Of a DNA stretch of 64,000 nucleotides, positions 28,201 through 43,200 are shown piece by piece; within the stretch, counting starts at the first letter, position 1, and every line of letters begins with the position of its first letter. This DNA is from Arthonia radiata (lineage: Eukaryota > Ascomycota > Arthoniomycetes > Arthoniales > Arthoniaceae), in contig PSQN01000006.1 in NCBI GenBank assembly GCA_002989075.1, forward strand, positions 1,116,001 to 1,180,000, in the 5' to 3' direction. The notes beneath the pieces are model-generated. The model was given only the letters and a program-made list of their open reading frames with translations, was not told the DNA's origin and ran no database searches. The position numbers and the translations under genes were made by a program.

Positions 28201-31200
28201 TGCAAGGTATAGCCAGAAGCGCCAACGCCATGAACCCGATGATTCTAACGGCCCAGCCGAAGCCAACCTGAGGTACGAGCTTGTAGAACATGATCGGGTA
28301 TATGACACCTCCCAGACTGCTACCCGCGGCTGCAATGCCGATCGCGGTGGACAGCTTGGTCGTGAAGTATGTAGAGATGATGGCGACGCTCGGGACGAAC
28401 AGGCAGCCCGCGCCTAAGCCGATCACGATGGCTTGCGCTAGAACAGCTTGCCAGTATGTGGTGACGAGGCTCAACATCCTGCGCGACGTGTCAGCCGTTG
28501 TTCACTCGGCGGATATTTCGGCTGCACCCACATGTGTCCAAATACCACCAGGAAACTGCCCGTGATGAGTAGCAAGCGAAAGTGGCCTGCGTCGTAGATT
28601 GGTCCTGTAGCCGCACCGATGAACAGAAGGAGAAATGACTGGATGCTGCCGATCCATGAGATATCGGACGACGAGGCCAATCCTTGCTGCTCGTAGTACG
28701 CCTGGTATACGCCAAAGGTATTGAGGATGCCCCTGGCAAGAGTTAGCGATCGCGTCCGCCATCGAGATAGCAAGCGGACGGCAACAAACTTACCAAGTGT
28801 TGAAGAACAACGAGAACGCGCCCAAGACTTGTAGCCATGCTACTAGTCCGCCATTGGGTATAGAATTGACGTCGTTGGCAGATGCCGCAGACTTCGTCTT
28901 CTTCACAGCACCACCATCATTCTGTGGTACGGCGTCCTTCTCGGGATCGTCGTTGGCATGGTTGCTGGAGCTATCTGAAAGGTCCTTGTCAACTTCTTCC
29001 GATGGAGGCTCTGCTGCAGGGACACCGTTCTGCGTTGCTGCAGACATGACGGAATTCAAGGGCCGACAGTCTGGGTGAGGGCGGGTGATGCCGGTCTCCG
29101 GTTTTGGCTACTTTCAAAGACTTTGATAGCTGCGAAACTAGCTATAGTCTTAAGAAGCTGCAGGCAGGGCGCTTTATAGGTCCCGAGCCCATTACTAAGA
29201 CTGCTGAGAAATGTCAATGCGTGAAAACAGTAGACAACACGAAGGCGTTGTTAGGATTTGGTGGTGATGCGATATCTTACGATCGTCACGGCAAACGGCT
29301 CGGCTTTAGCATGGGCGCGAACTCATTGCTGCTTATTCAAAAGGTGCTGTGCTTGCACGTTTCCATCTGAATTTGAAAGCGCTGTGAGATTTGCTGACGG
29401 GAAGGCTCGATTACGTGCTCGGCTCTGTCGTAACTACGGTATTGAAGTGGTGGACGCCAGGAATGTCCCTTGCTAAGCTTTGATAGTTGCGATGAGGCTC
29501 TGGTGCATGAGTCGCGCCTGGCCCAAGAGAGGAAGACTATCTCCGCTATCTCGGCCGAGTATCTGGCAGCAAGCTACGGTCGGCTCCGATGATGTTATAC
29601 ACATGCAGGTTATCCCCTCGTGCTCTTCCCGCATACCAGATCGCCAGTATTATCAGCGGATAAGAGAAAGCCTGCCTGTGTCTCGGCCGATATACGGCTC
29701 AGGACAGTGATCGTATGTGTAGGGGTGAGCTGCTGCCTAGGCTCGCGTGCTGATGAATCCATATCTCCGGGATCAAGGGTGTAAGAAGTCTTATGTTGTG
29801 ACTAGTATAGACCGATCGGGTTGATGTAGTAAGACATATAAGCGGTCCCCACCGGAAGACAGCATGCTGCCGCTCTCACTGCGCTATACGCATAGTACTG
29901 GCTCTTCACCTTGTCGAGCTTTTGCCAACCTCAGCATGCGTGTGCTTGCTGATGTGAGTAACATCGGTTTCGTTGTCGCGACGCCTCCGAACCGTCCCAG
30001 TACGCGCACGATTGATCATGACGATTTCATGGCTGTCGAATTCCTCGGCCCACACCGCACACAGTGTGTCATCGCACCCGTCACTGCCTAGTCTTGAAGC
30101 AATTCCGTCGAATGGGAGTCCATAGCAGTGGGTCCAGCCGCGGTAAGCGCCGTCGCACGCAGATCCAACCAAGATGCAGGCCGTGAGCGTTGTAGGCGAC
30201 TAGTAAGAGTCCGAATGAATCCGTTGTTCCCATATCTACATGCGCTATCATCGTGATTCAGAAACATATTAGACCAGACTCGGCTTCGTAGACAAACCTC
30301 GGCACTTTGGAGTGCCGTCTCGCGAGCACAGCGGAGTGCAGCTGCTTCAATTGTCGCACATAGAGTGTCCCGTCAAGAGAATACCTCCATGACGGCTTTG
30401 TAGAAGAAAAAGACTGTAGCAAGATCCACGGTCACGCTCCTCACAGCGTGAATCTTGAACCACTTGACCTGATCTCGACGGTTCGCCGCCTCTCTGTTCG
30501 TTTCCAGGACGTTACCATCGGCGTCCTTTGATGTTTTCGAAGTCTCGCTTGCGCGGTCAGCCATGCTATGAATCAGCGGCACGGCGAGCGGGACAAAAGC
30601 AAGGTGCCCGAGCGCGCTGATTGCGCCGTACATGTACCACGAAGCAGCCGTAGACCTGGCGCGTTGGGTAAGAAGCTGTATGCATGGCGCTCTATGAGAC
30701 ACTTACCCAGACAGGCTTCGCATGGCGATGAAGCCAGATGTTGCTGAGGTGAGGAGCGGCGCAACTATTAAGGGCGGTATTGTGTGGAGGGAGGCGCGCC
30801 AGAATGCTGAGAGCGGCCAACCCGCGAGTGAAGCCTTTGCATCTAGAAAAGCGCCGACTAGAGGAAATTGAAAAAGTGCGATTCCTAGCGTCGCGGAGGA
30901 CGTGATGAGAGGAAGGAGTTGTATAAGAGAAGGGTGAGCAGGCATTTTGTGAGTGGGTCGCTCGAGGTGTTGGGCTTGTCGTTGCTATCTTATGGAGTAC
31001 GTTGGTGCTTGCTCGACAATTATTCTATGATCGACAACTCAGCTACCTTTTATGTAGGGACGTTCCGCCAGGTTTTTGCTGTAGAGCGCAATTATCGTTG
31101 TAGGCGAAGCTGGCGAAAGGATCGGGATCCCGCATCCTGCAACATCACGAGTCATGCGTTGGAAATGTATCGTGGTGTCGCAGTCAATAATGGAGTGTAC

Positions 31201-34200
31201 TTGAAATCTCATCATCTTGGCGAACGGCTATGCTCTGCTGAATAAGACATGTTCGTATCTGCTTGCGCCTTAAGAAAGATTCATAAGCGCCATGTAGAAA
31301 CAGATGACAGCCGCGAGATCCACAGTGACTGTTCGAACAGCATGTATGCGGAGCCATTGCACTTGTTGTCGTCGATTGCTTGCTTCCAATTCCATCTGCG
31401 CTTCGGCCAATCTACTGTCGGCGTCTTTCTTAAGCTTTTCAAACATGTCCGAGCGACTGGAGATGCCTCGAATGAGTGGCGCGACGAGAGGCACAAAGAG
31501 GAAGTGGCTCCAAGCGCTCACCGCGCCAAAGAAATACCAATACTTAGCAGCGGTCCTACAGATCTGTCAGACTTGTTGAGACTTGACAACGTGTGGGACA
31601 CAAATTACCCTGGCACGCTCCAGGCGGCTGTAAAGCCCACCACACCCGACATGACAAGCGGTGCTATGATTGGAGTAAGAGATAGACCTGTGAGCTGTCT
31701 CCAATACGATGACAATGGCTGCCCAGCTATTGATGGTTTCGCCGTCAAAAAGGTGTTGAAGACTGGGAATTGGAAGGCGCACAAGGCGAAGGATCCTGAG
31801 GATAACATGAGAGGTAAGATGTGCTGCAATGTTAGGTGGAGCGCCATTTTCGGCACGTTGAGAGGGTTTGAGCAGTGATGAATGAATACAGATTGCTTCG
31901 AAGCGTAGGCTTTGTCGAAAGAAATGTTTGATTCAACAGCGATCCTTGGGTGTAAAGTAGCCTGCTGTCTTCAAGAGGAGTAAACGGATATCCTGATGCC
32001 TTCGGGCAGCAGATATAGCGCAGCCTGGCGTGACGCGTCCCGTCCTCGACTGGAAAACCTGGTGAGTGCGAGCCATAGAAATCAAAGTGCAATCGACACA
32101 TGCGGCTGACAGTCAGCGCTAGGAGTACGTGAGCACTGAGAATCGGCTCCTTGCGGTATTTCGCTGCGATGCCTCCACGAACACTTCACGGCGTCACCCT
32201 TTGCCCTCTTCAGCACCTTCCTTCGCCGCTTGACCTTTGTCGTCCGGAACCCGACTTCCTTTCGCTGCACGCTCACCGAAGATCGTACTGCCGACTCTTA
32301 CCTCGTCCGCACCCGCTCGTATGGCAGGCTCGAAGTCGCCGCTCATGCCCATGCTTAGCTCGAGGTCGTCTTGCTTGCAACCAAGCTCGCTTGCGACATT
32401 GTCGCGCACCTCACGCAATCTGAGGAAGTCTTCGTTCTCCGTCTCTGCTGTTGTCGCCTGCGAGCGCGCAATAGCGCCGATAGTCATGAGGCCTGTGAGG
32501 CGAAGATGGGGGCAAGACTCTGCAACATGTCTGCACATATTGACCGCATCACTTGGCTCGACACCGCTCTTTGACTCTTCTCCAGATGTATTGATCTGCA
32601 CGTGGACGCGAAGTCGGTCTTCATGCTCCGCGGCCGTCTGTTCATCGCCATTTTGCGGACCCCTTGTATTCTTCTCCGCGCGAGACCTTCGTCCTTTTTC
32701 AAGTTCGTTGGCCTTCTTGGTGCTGTCCACACTACTCACGCACCATAGTGCGTCCGTGTCACCAGCTAGCGTCTTGCACTTGTTGCTCTGTAGCCCGCCG
32801 ATGAAGTGCCACTTGATGGTCTTGGGAAGCTGCTTCGCTTTCGTCTGTAGCTCTTGCACGTAGTTCTCGCCGAAATGCACATGGATCTTCGGATCATGTT
32901 GGTGCAGTGAGAGAATGTCTGATGGCGGCTTTAATTTGGAAACTAGAATGAGACGCACCTGCAGAGCACGTCAGACTAGCGACTCTATACTAGAGTTCAA
33001 TATTCCTAGGGTATGCACATACGTCTTTCTGTCTGCTGGCAGCAGTCTTCGCGTTACTAACGCGAGATGTGACCGAAGCAACAGCTTCAAGGATCTGCGC
33101 TTGGCGCTGTGGATTGATCTTCAGCATGTCTTCACTCGCAGGCGTGTGAGCATCGTAGGAGGTCGAAGCGTTTGCTGGCCCGTCTGTTGTCATCTCGCTG
33201 TATTAAAACAATAAGGACAGGTCATTCCTGGCAATTCAAGTTGACAGTGCGTGGTTTGCAGATGCAGATGCAGATGCAGTCAATGGAGAAGAGACGAGAG
33301 CTTCACTACCAAAGTGGACGTCGACGTCATGCCGCTGTTCAGGACTGAAGCTCCTACTCCACGTGCGCCGGCACTTTCCATTTTATACATTTTAAAGGGC
33401 ATTCCTTCTCGCTCGCTTACGCATGATAACATACTCTCGTCTACAGGATCGTTGCGTAGCAACGAATGCGATGGATCGACAAAGCGGGCGCACGGCCTTT
33501 GCGGGCATGAAGAAAGTTCGGTGATGACGCAGGAACGTGTCCAATCACCAATTCTCACGAAGCTTTGGAATTGGTTTCTTCCATTCTAATTTTCAATCGA
33601 TTCTATTTCTATTCCTTGTAGATCAAGTCTTGAGTGATGAGCGATGGATCGCACGAAGTGGCATCAAGTCATCCCGCCTTCGCTTCACCAGCCATCAAAT
33701 CCTTCTCAGCATACGCCCTCACCGGTGGCTTCGCGAATGGTTTCTTCCACGAGGCTTTCGTGGATCGAAAACCTCAGGTACAACCAACGAGCAAAGCGCT
33801 GTTTCGCACCGTTGCCGTCGACTCAGGCTGGGCGTTCGGCCGAGGTGCTGTGCGCTTCGGCGTCTTCGAGCGGACCAAGTCCCTGATGCAGCGCAACGAC
33901 ACGACTGCCAATCTGCCCACCTGGATCAAGGGAGCGCTCGCAGGCGCATCAGGAGGCTTCACCGAGAATGCAGTGCAGGTCTTGCGCGACCACAAGCTGC
34001 CACCTGCGAGGGTGATCGCAGCGTCGACTGCGCGGACTTTCTTCGGCTTTGGGACTTTCACGTATCTGTGGGCAACTGAAGGCCTCCACTACGAAGTACG
34101 AGAGACTGTCAATACGCTGCCACCGCGGCCTTTCTGGCGTTGCTGGACATACGCAGCCGTTGCTGGTGTTGTTGCAAGCACCATCGTGTCTGGCGCTGAG

Positions 34201-37200
34201 GGATTGCGAGGCAGGGCGCTGGCTCTTGCGATTTCGCGAGGTACGTTGATGATGGGGACAGTCATCAGCGTGCAAGTAACCCTTTGTGCGGACTTGCTTG
34301 TCACAGACCCTTTTAAGCCTTGAAGCATTGCTGGTGTTCCATGAGCCTTTGCCTTGTGCAGCGTGCTTGACGCTCGGCTAGCTGACAGGGCAAAGCGGCT
34401 GTGAGTTGCCATAGCTGACCACATCCTCACCCCAAGGCTCAGTTGCACCAGCTAGCGCCTCTGCGTTGGTCGCATCATCTTGACTTGGCGTCTGCGCAGA
34501 GCTTGAGCTCATCGAAGCAACTTGGGGCATGATGGGGTCGTGGCCAGGGAACGTCGCCAGAGGCGCTTGGTTTTGCAAAGCGTCCGTGTTGCATGCTTGC
34601 TCATTCACTTCTCGAAACGTTCGGAGTCGCCAAGCCCATCTTTGAAACAGGTGGTTCTCACCCAGTGGGTGACCTAGCGCTCTCGCCGAGGCCTCTGCAT
34701 GGTCGAATTGCTGCGCGAACGAGTCCACGCACCAGTCAAAGTCGATGATCGTGCCGAGCTCCTTTGCTAGGGTTCGCAGTTCGCGCGTTTGCGAGACTCG
34801 AGCCACGACCATAAGGACGCGACACATCCTCGCCCACGTATCGAAAGCATGGCGGTAGTATTCGCCGGGGTTGACGACCAGAAGGGTGGCTGCAAAAGCT
34901 TTGCAGCTTTGAAGAGCGAGCTTCAAAAATTCCAGTCGCTTGACGGATCGGGTGTGTGCATCTCCTTTCTGGACTTTCGCAAGATAGTGGAGGTGTTGGA
35001 AGGCAATGTCGTAGATCATGGCTTCAACTTCATGGCAAGCCAGTCGAATACTGACTGCGCATGACGAGTAAGTAATTGAAGCTGAAGATGACGGGTCTTT
35101 CTTTGGAAACTTACTGTTCTCTGCGACGTCAGCAGGCATCTCCGCGCGTAGCTGCTTGAGATCTGAAGTGAAAGCCGAGACGAAGAGCAATACATGCGCG
35201 GGAAACTCAGAGTCTTCGGCAGAAGGGTTCTTGAGACCCAGTCCGAGCTCCACGCTTTCGAGAAGTCGCTGTGCCTTCACGAGGTAGACCAATAACACGT
35301 CAGACGGAAGCTCCTTGGCTTCATGCAGCTTCTCAACAGCTTCTTCGATGTGCTCAGAATACGGGGTTGAGCTCATTTTCTTGAACGTGCTCCAAATACT
35401 GGGTGATTGTTCAGTAGATCCCCGAATGTCATCACAGAGTGTCACTCACACATTGCTCATGTAGTAGCAGCCGACTAATGCTCGACGCTCAGCCATACTC
35501 CGCACCTCTTTGTGAGCGCTAGGTCCATGAACGAAGCGGATTCCAAACAGCTGCCACTTATACGCCAAGAATCGGTCTGGAGGCCGGTTGAGTCCCAAAT
35601 CTACCAGCAGTGCTGCGCAGAGATGGTGCAGGTTCGAGACCTGTGGATTAGAAAATACATGCCAGTGGTACCTAGCTGTGTAAGCTCCGGATCTAGAAGT
35701 TGCAACGGGAGTCACTCACCACGCAAGAAGCACCAATATCCCTAGCAATAGATCCAGACTCTTCTCACCCTGCAACAACATCTTCTCCCCAATATCCTTG
35801 ATCAAATTCTTCGCAACATCCATCTGGCGCGGCAGATCGCCGTACAAAGCCGCACAAGCAATGGACGTCGCAAAGAAAGGCATCTCAACAATCAAGTACT
35901 GCGTGCTTTGGCCCTCGTATAGGGCGGCGAAGGGAAAGTGCTCAGCCAAGCGCGGCCGCCACGCATCGACGAGTTTCGCCGCCTCTTCGTACGACAGCTT
36001 CACGTGGGGAAGCACCTGCGATGGCATTTCTTCCTCACCACCGTCGAAGCCTCCAAGCAGTGCTGAGTCCGGACGCCATTGGATGCCGTTGAGGCTGGCT
36101 TTTCTGAATGTGGGATTGGTGAAGACGTGGGGGAAGGACGTGTTGGCTACTTCTTTGGGGAGTTGGACGATGTCGCCTGACTCGCGGGCTGCGAGAAGGT
36201 TGACCTGGCACTGTCAGCGAGGATGTGTTTGCGATGGTGGAGTGAAGAACATGCAATGCTGTCCAGCTTCTGCTCCATCTGATAGCCACGCCTGTGCAGA
36301 TTAGCGTCATCCGTCATCTGCATTCAACGTCCGGTACATACGATACAATGGGCTTGGCGATCTTCTTCTTTTTCATCAGCGGCGCTTGAGGATAGCATGA
36401 TTTGTTCAGTCTCGAGCATCTGTTGTGACTCTATCAGGTTCGTTTCCAATAGTCAGGAACGTAGCTTATTGACCTTTCGCATCTTGACTCTGGATCTGGC
36501 GATGGTTTGTATATGCACTTAGCTTTGGCCTTGGCGCAGGCGTCGCAGGCTTTTCTGTCGGTGTTGGCTCTATTGCTGTCGTCCATTCCTCACAGATCTC
36601 GCATATGCGACGCCGAACGGAAGCACGGAGGAGGTGCGTCCTTCCTGACGTCCGACGGCATGAAGGTGATTAAGGGCGGACGGCTTACTGAAGTACTCCA
36701 GTCTCAATCAGGTTAGAGCATCCGCAGGTGTCCTGATATTATTAGAAATCTACGAGCTACTCCACTTTCTCTGTACAGTGGACCTTGATGAAACTGTTTA
36801 TACTGTGTGCCAGCAACTGTACTACACTACGGTGGCGGGCCGCCTAGGTCTACATGCCCAGGACTAGGCGGAAGCTCTCCAGTATCCCACTCAGTCTGCT
36901 GCGATCCTAAGACAAAATGAAGCGTTGCTTGGCGATTCCCATCAGATCCACCGCTTGTCAAATTCTCATGGCTAATCCAGCTCTGCGCCCAAGGCGCGCC
37001 ATTCAAGGTCACGCTCTGCACGTAATAGCTTTCTTCGCTGAGATTATCAGCGGTGATTCGTAGCGTCTTGCCATCGCCAACTGTCAATGTCATGTCGCTG
37101 AACCAGGGACTCAAAAGCAGGTATACCGGCTGAGTCACGACGGGATACATTCCCAGGAATTGCCAGATCAGCCATGAGTCTACGGCACCTGCATCTGAGT

Positions 37201-40200
37201 TTCCTGGCAAGCCTGAAGGGCCAGTGTTGTAGTACTGGTTGACTATCTCGCGGGATCGCATGACGCTCTTGTACTGTCTTGAACCCAGGTAGTGGTATAG
37301 GAAGGGCGTCTGGAAGCTAGGTTCATTGCCGGGGTTGAAGAGCGTATCTCCAATACCGTTGTTACCTCCGCTCCCCACCGTTCCCGGTCGCAGTCCAGGA
37401 ACAAACATGGCGTCCAAGCGCTGCTCGGTGGTGTTAGCGCCACCCATGAACTGGATGAGTGACTGCATATCGAAAGGTACAGTCCAGCTGTACTCCCACG
37501 GCAGAGCTTCGTAGGCAATGGACGTCCACTCGCATCCGCCACAGGACAGCGGATCGTACCCTTCGAGCATTGTGCCGTTCGGATATAGAGGCGCCAGGAA
37601 GCCAGTGAAGTTGAGAGAGTTCAGCGGCCGCCAGATGCGCTGCCATCCTGCTGATCGATTCAAGTATCTCCCGAAGTCGCCCGGAGCACCTTCGCCTTGG
37701 GCCACTTGGGATACTGCGAAGTCGTTGAGGCTGTACTCGACTGTCTTCGAAACTGCGCGCGAATAGTCCAGAGACAGATAGCCGAGCTGGTGCCAATCGT
37801 CTAATCCGCCTCGACCTTGCTTCGTGGACTGGCTAGGGTCCTCCAGATCGAAATTGTTGTAGGGAGTGACCTCAGCGTCTGTCAGTAGCGCACTGTACCC
37901 GTCAGTCCAGTTTATCGCTCCTCGCAAACCCTTTACGTAGGCGTCAGCGAGGATGTTGTCAGCGTTGGAGCCGCCCTGCACGCGGCCATTGTAAAAGTGT
38001 GAGCGTCCGTCTGGCATGAACTTCTCATGTCTCCAGATGTCGATAAGGGATCTGACGATCTGCGATTCCGTTTCTGGCGACAAGAGAAGGTACATTGAGT
38101 TCAAGCAGCGGAATGTGTCCCATGCCGTGTAGAAATCATCGAATGTCGGCTCACCCAAGGTATCCCAATTTGGGTTCTCCGTGGTGCGATTGGAGGGCAG
38201 TAAGTGGCTGCGGTACAGCGCGGAGTATAGCATCGTGTTGCGTGTTTGATTAACAGCGGCGTCCGGAGCAAGCATAACCTGGCTCAGAATGTCGGTGTTC
38301 CACGCGTCCTGCGTCGAAGGTCAGTGGCTGTTCTCCGCTCTAGTCTGTTCAGGACGCAGGTCCAACTCACCTTCGCACCGGTGACAGCTCCGTCAAAATC
38401 ATACGCAGGTATTTCGTCTTCGAGCATCGATCTTGCCTTCTCAGACGATATCCACGATACGCCGACTTTGGATCGAACGGTAGTTGCGTCTGAAGGAAAC
38501 TGAAAGAGTGCTCCCACACGATCCGCGTAATCGTATCCTGCCCTTCCGCCTTCGACATGGGTGACGCTGGGGTCGAGGAAGGTCGGGGTCACACCTGTAA
38601 CATTTGGCCAGTATGGATCGGTAGCTGTACGCAGATTAGTTCAGTAGTCCCTATCATTTTAGCGAGCTTGAAAGGCCTACCAGGGCCGTGCCAAAGTCGT
38701 ACACTCTGTGGTGGCGTGTCGAACTCAGCATGGAAGTACACATCGAAGTCAGGACCCTCGCTCCAGCCCCCACGGTAAGTTCCCGAGCCTGAATAAGTGC
38801 TGCCATTGTCAGCAATGTCGAGAACAGCGTTCGAGTATGCCTGAGATGCAATGGCGTCGTCCTGCGTGGGCAGAAAGTGACTGAGGTCAACGAGGACGTA
38901 TTTCTCGCCACCTGGTGGAAACGTGTACTGCATCAGGCCTGCATGCATACTGGCGCCTAACTCGACCTTGACGCCGTTCGCTAGATTGGTAGCATAGTAA
39001 CCCACAGAAGCAGCGTCGTCTCCGTTTCTGGGCTGCATGTAGGTCAGGTTGTCCATCAGATTGACTCCCTCTAGACTCGTGAGCGGCATCTGAGGGATCA
39101 GACCATAGGTCGGTGCTCCTCCGGTGCCGGACTCGTGCAGCATGGTGATTGCTGTGACGTTGCCATCCGGTGTATATCCGGCAGTGGCGTCCGTGGATGC
39201 ATTGAACTCAGTGGTGTCGATGCCAACCTTGACAACGCCAAATGGCATGGCAGGGCCTGGGAAGAAATTGCCGCCATTATAGGAGGTACCAGGCGCTGTT
39301 CCTTGAGTGCCTATGAATAGGTTCACAAGAGGCGTTAGATCCATCGTCACGATCTGGCGTTGATGGTGGCAGCTTGGCGTTGTGTTGTATTCACATGAAG
39401 GCCGCACAACTGAGGCAATCAGAAGAACTCCGCCCTGAAATCCTGATATCTATCTCTTGCAGCATTTATTGTGACTTTCGACGCATGCAAGACATTTACG
39501 TCACTTTCAGCGTGCTGATCTTATGCGGGGTTGCGGGGATTAGTGTCACCCAGGGTTAAGCAGCAGAATACAGCCAATCCTTGATAGCGAAGAAAAATTA
39601 GATGATAGAACGCAGTCTTGCAGAACGTGGTTTCGGCGAGCTTGGTGTGGACGTGGCTGCTGGACTACTAGTGTGCTCCTTTGAGTGAAGGCGGGGACCA
39701 TGCTGCACCGCTTTGAAGTTCTTCGACGTTCTAATTAGCAGTGCTCGTCAGTGAGAGACACCGTTACCTGTCTTTGCTAATGATTCTTGACTTTCCTAGG
39801 GACATTCCAGGAAAAGCACCCGCCACCGATCTCTTACTATCCAACGTGCCATAGACGTCTCGGCCAAGTGGGGCCGCTCTGCCCTCGCATAGAACACGCG
39901 GACCGCAGCCGAGACTCCTTGGCTTTCAGAAGCTGAAACCGAGAAGGCCAGCTATTCGAGGGCGACGTCCACTCGAGGTGTATGCTGAAAGACAAGCATG
40001 AACTAAGACGAGCCACAGTAGGACGATTCGCCGCAGAATGATTCAAACGATAGCGAGCCTATCAAGTCAGATGCAGGGATCAATTTCGACAAGGAGCTAG
40101 GAATAGATGGGATGACTGTCATATCCGGCGCCGAAGATGAAGCATGTATGTGAAGTCAGAGTCTTTGCCAGCACTTCAGCCGCTGATTCCTCTATCAAAA

Positions 40201-43200
40201 CTTTACGCTGCCACGTTTTCCCCTATCAGCATCAGCTAGTCTACGTGCACGGTGCAGCCAATGAGCCCGGCCTTGCTAGTCATTCGTCTATCCCTTCCGA
40301 GCCTTCCATCTCACCTACAACCCAGTGCCTCCTTACTGTACCAGACGTATAGCAATAACGGCTGAGCGGCCTGATCCGATCCGTCGACGGCAGGCAATTG
40401 CCTGATCCCCCTAGACTGATAGATTTCAGAACTCAATCCCAGCTGAAAGCCTATGGTCTAACGTGTTCTTGCCATCATATTGCTCGAGTGGCCACGGACC
40501 GCCTTGCGGTAGAGAACGCAAGACCCCTGTCGTTTTCTTCTGCTCAATTGATGGAGCAAGCATACAAAACAGTTCACCGATCCCAGCAGTTGGAGGATAG
40601 AGAGAGTGTTCGAAATGACAAGTCACCACGCTGACCCGGCCAAGCTCACGACAACAGAGCAACTAGCCTCTATCAGCTGCATCCCAGCAGCATGAGTAGC
40701 TTTCGAGAGGCCTTCAGGAGGTCTCCGAGGCCCAGCACGGCTTCAGTGCCCAAAAGCTCTGGCGAAGAGGCTCAAAGCGCGTATGAGCGGCGGCGGTCGC
40801 AGGTGAGACGAGCTCAACGGTATTCCACCTCCAGGAAAAGCAGTCCGGAGACCTCCATTGCTGACAAGGGTCCAGCAATCACAGAGAGAGGTATGTTCAC
40901 CCTGTCTCAATTGATGCAGTGAATGCGGACGTGCCGGAGGAGCGGACGGCAAGCATGGATATTTTTCCAAAACAAAGTACTAACTACTAGGACATCAGGA
41001 AAGCGAATTATATCAAAGCACTCGAAGAGGAAGTTGTCAACCTTCGCAAGCAAAACCAGCAGAACATTGTAGCTCTCGAGCTTGAGATCTCCACTCTCCG
41101 CCAGTCATTGTTGAGCTATGGTGTATGCTGAGATGGCTCGTTGGCTACGATGCGGCATACTGACACTCGCAGATTGAGCCTCCCAACCGCCAGGCTCGCG
41201 TAATCAACGCTTCTGGCGAGCCTGTCGATGCTGGGCCAAGTTCTTATACCGTTGCGAAGTCGCCTGAAAAGGGAGACCCTCTACGGGTGCATTTACCAGA
41301 GTGGCAATCTGAAGAACACGGTCAAGTGCCTGCAGGCTTCGAAGGTCACTTGATATCTCTCCACGCTTCTGAGCGATATGGGCTGACCAGCGTTTTGCAG
41401 CATTCTTCAACCAAGGAACAGGAGAGAGCTCGACGCCTACCAGTGGTAGGTCCGACCAAGCACATCCCCAAGCACGCTCACTCCCGTGCATACGCGTATC
41501 CAACAAAAGACACCGTGTCCTCGGTGTTTAGTGCCGCTCTGGCAACAATTATTACCTTCTTCTCGCACTTTTCGTCTCCAACAGCTCCTGTGCTTGATAT
41601 GGATCCTGGTGGCCATCAAAACGCATTCCCAAATTCCCGCAATCGTTCATTCTGGTTCACAATGGGTTTCACGCTGACAATCATATCGCAGATAACACTT
41701 TAAGTCCTCCAGGCAGTCGCCAAGGACGTCATATCTCCACACCATTGGTTGAGCTGGCATCGGTATGTATCTAGTATTCCTTCTGCGAAACCTATCCAAC
41801 CTTCAGCGTCGACCATTCGAAAGCTATACCCAGGTATAAGCTCGACGGCGGCTTGTAGTAACAGTCGAATCCATCAACATGCTTAAGCTGATCTACGCTA
41901 ACGCACAAGCAGAGCACCTCTCTCGACAAAACCTTCGGCATCGACTTTGTCCTCACGTAAGCTCAACGTCCTTCAAAATCTTCACTCAACATCCTTCTCA
42001 TTCCATTCCAGCCTAGAGCACCCCTGCATGGGCCACGCGGACATGACCCGCGACGAGTTCGGCACGCACAGCCACATGGCCTCCCACACGCTCCTCACCT
42101 ACGGTCCGCGCGACCTCAGCGGCGCTGCCTCCTGGGAAGTCCCCGGAGCCGACATCCAGCGCCTGCTCAATCTAAGCAATACCTTCCAGCTGGAAGGCGA
42201 GATCACGCCTGTGCAGGCTTGGGTGAGTTTCAGCGCGATGCAGATCTCGTCATCTCTCCTCTAGAGACGCGGTCGCCAACCGTCATCTACGAGCGCAGAT
42301 CGCTACAGCCTTGGACCCGCTGCTGGACAATGTCTTGCTGACGATATTCCCAACAGTTCAAACTCAAACAACACCCCTACTTCCGACACCTCACACGGGC
42401 GCAGATGCAGAATCTCAAACAAGTCCTCTTCAACACGGTCAAGTGCTACGGCTTCGGCTCCGTGATGGAAGAGGCGGACTGGACCATCGCGGTCGAAGAG
42501 GTGATCGCGCGCGGCTGAAAGCCTACGAGCTATTGCTTCGTGGCACATCAGCTACTTCAGCAGCGACATTGAATTTGTCCACTGGCCCCACTGTGAGACC
42601 TGGACATCACGAGAGTAGATTCGGAAATTGGTGAACATATGGGTGGATTGTACGGCGTTACCGAGGGCACGTGTATGAATTATAGCGGCCGGCCTTTCAC
42701 GACGGCTTGAATATGAGAAATGATGATGACGCATCTGCGATCTTTGAGTTGTTGTGAGTGATGAGCTCAGTGCATGCGACGGGATGACACGCTCGGCGCG
42801 TGGACCGCGGGCTTGCCTTTCTCGTGGCGCCGTGCAATCCGACCCTGGCTATGGGTGGAGTGCCTGCGACTTCTGAGAGTCTCTGCGGTCGAGTCAACGA
42901 GCTGTTGCGACAGCTTTTGCCTCACGGCTGTGTGATGTCCTTGGTCACGCTGCTTCCTTCTTTGCTAACTGGCAGCTATGCTGTTTAGCAGTCATGCTGT
43001 TTGTTCGCTGTCTGATGGCCGCGCTGTCTAGCAGCTATATGGTCTGGTAGCCACGTCGTATAGCAGCTACTATACTGTCTAGTCCCTATATTGTCTAGTA
43101 GCCTTACTGTCTAGTAGCTATCTAGTAGCTATACTTCTTTAGTAGCTATATTATTTAGTAGTTATACTATTTAGTAGCTGTACTATCTAGTAGCTATACT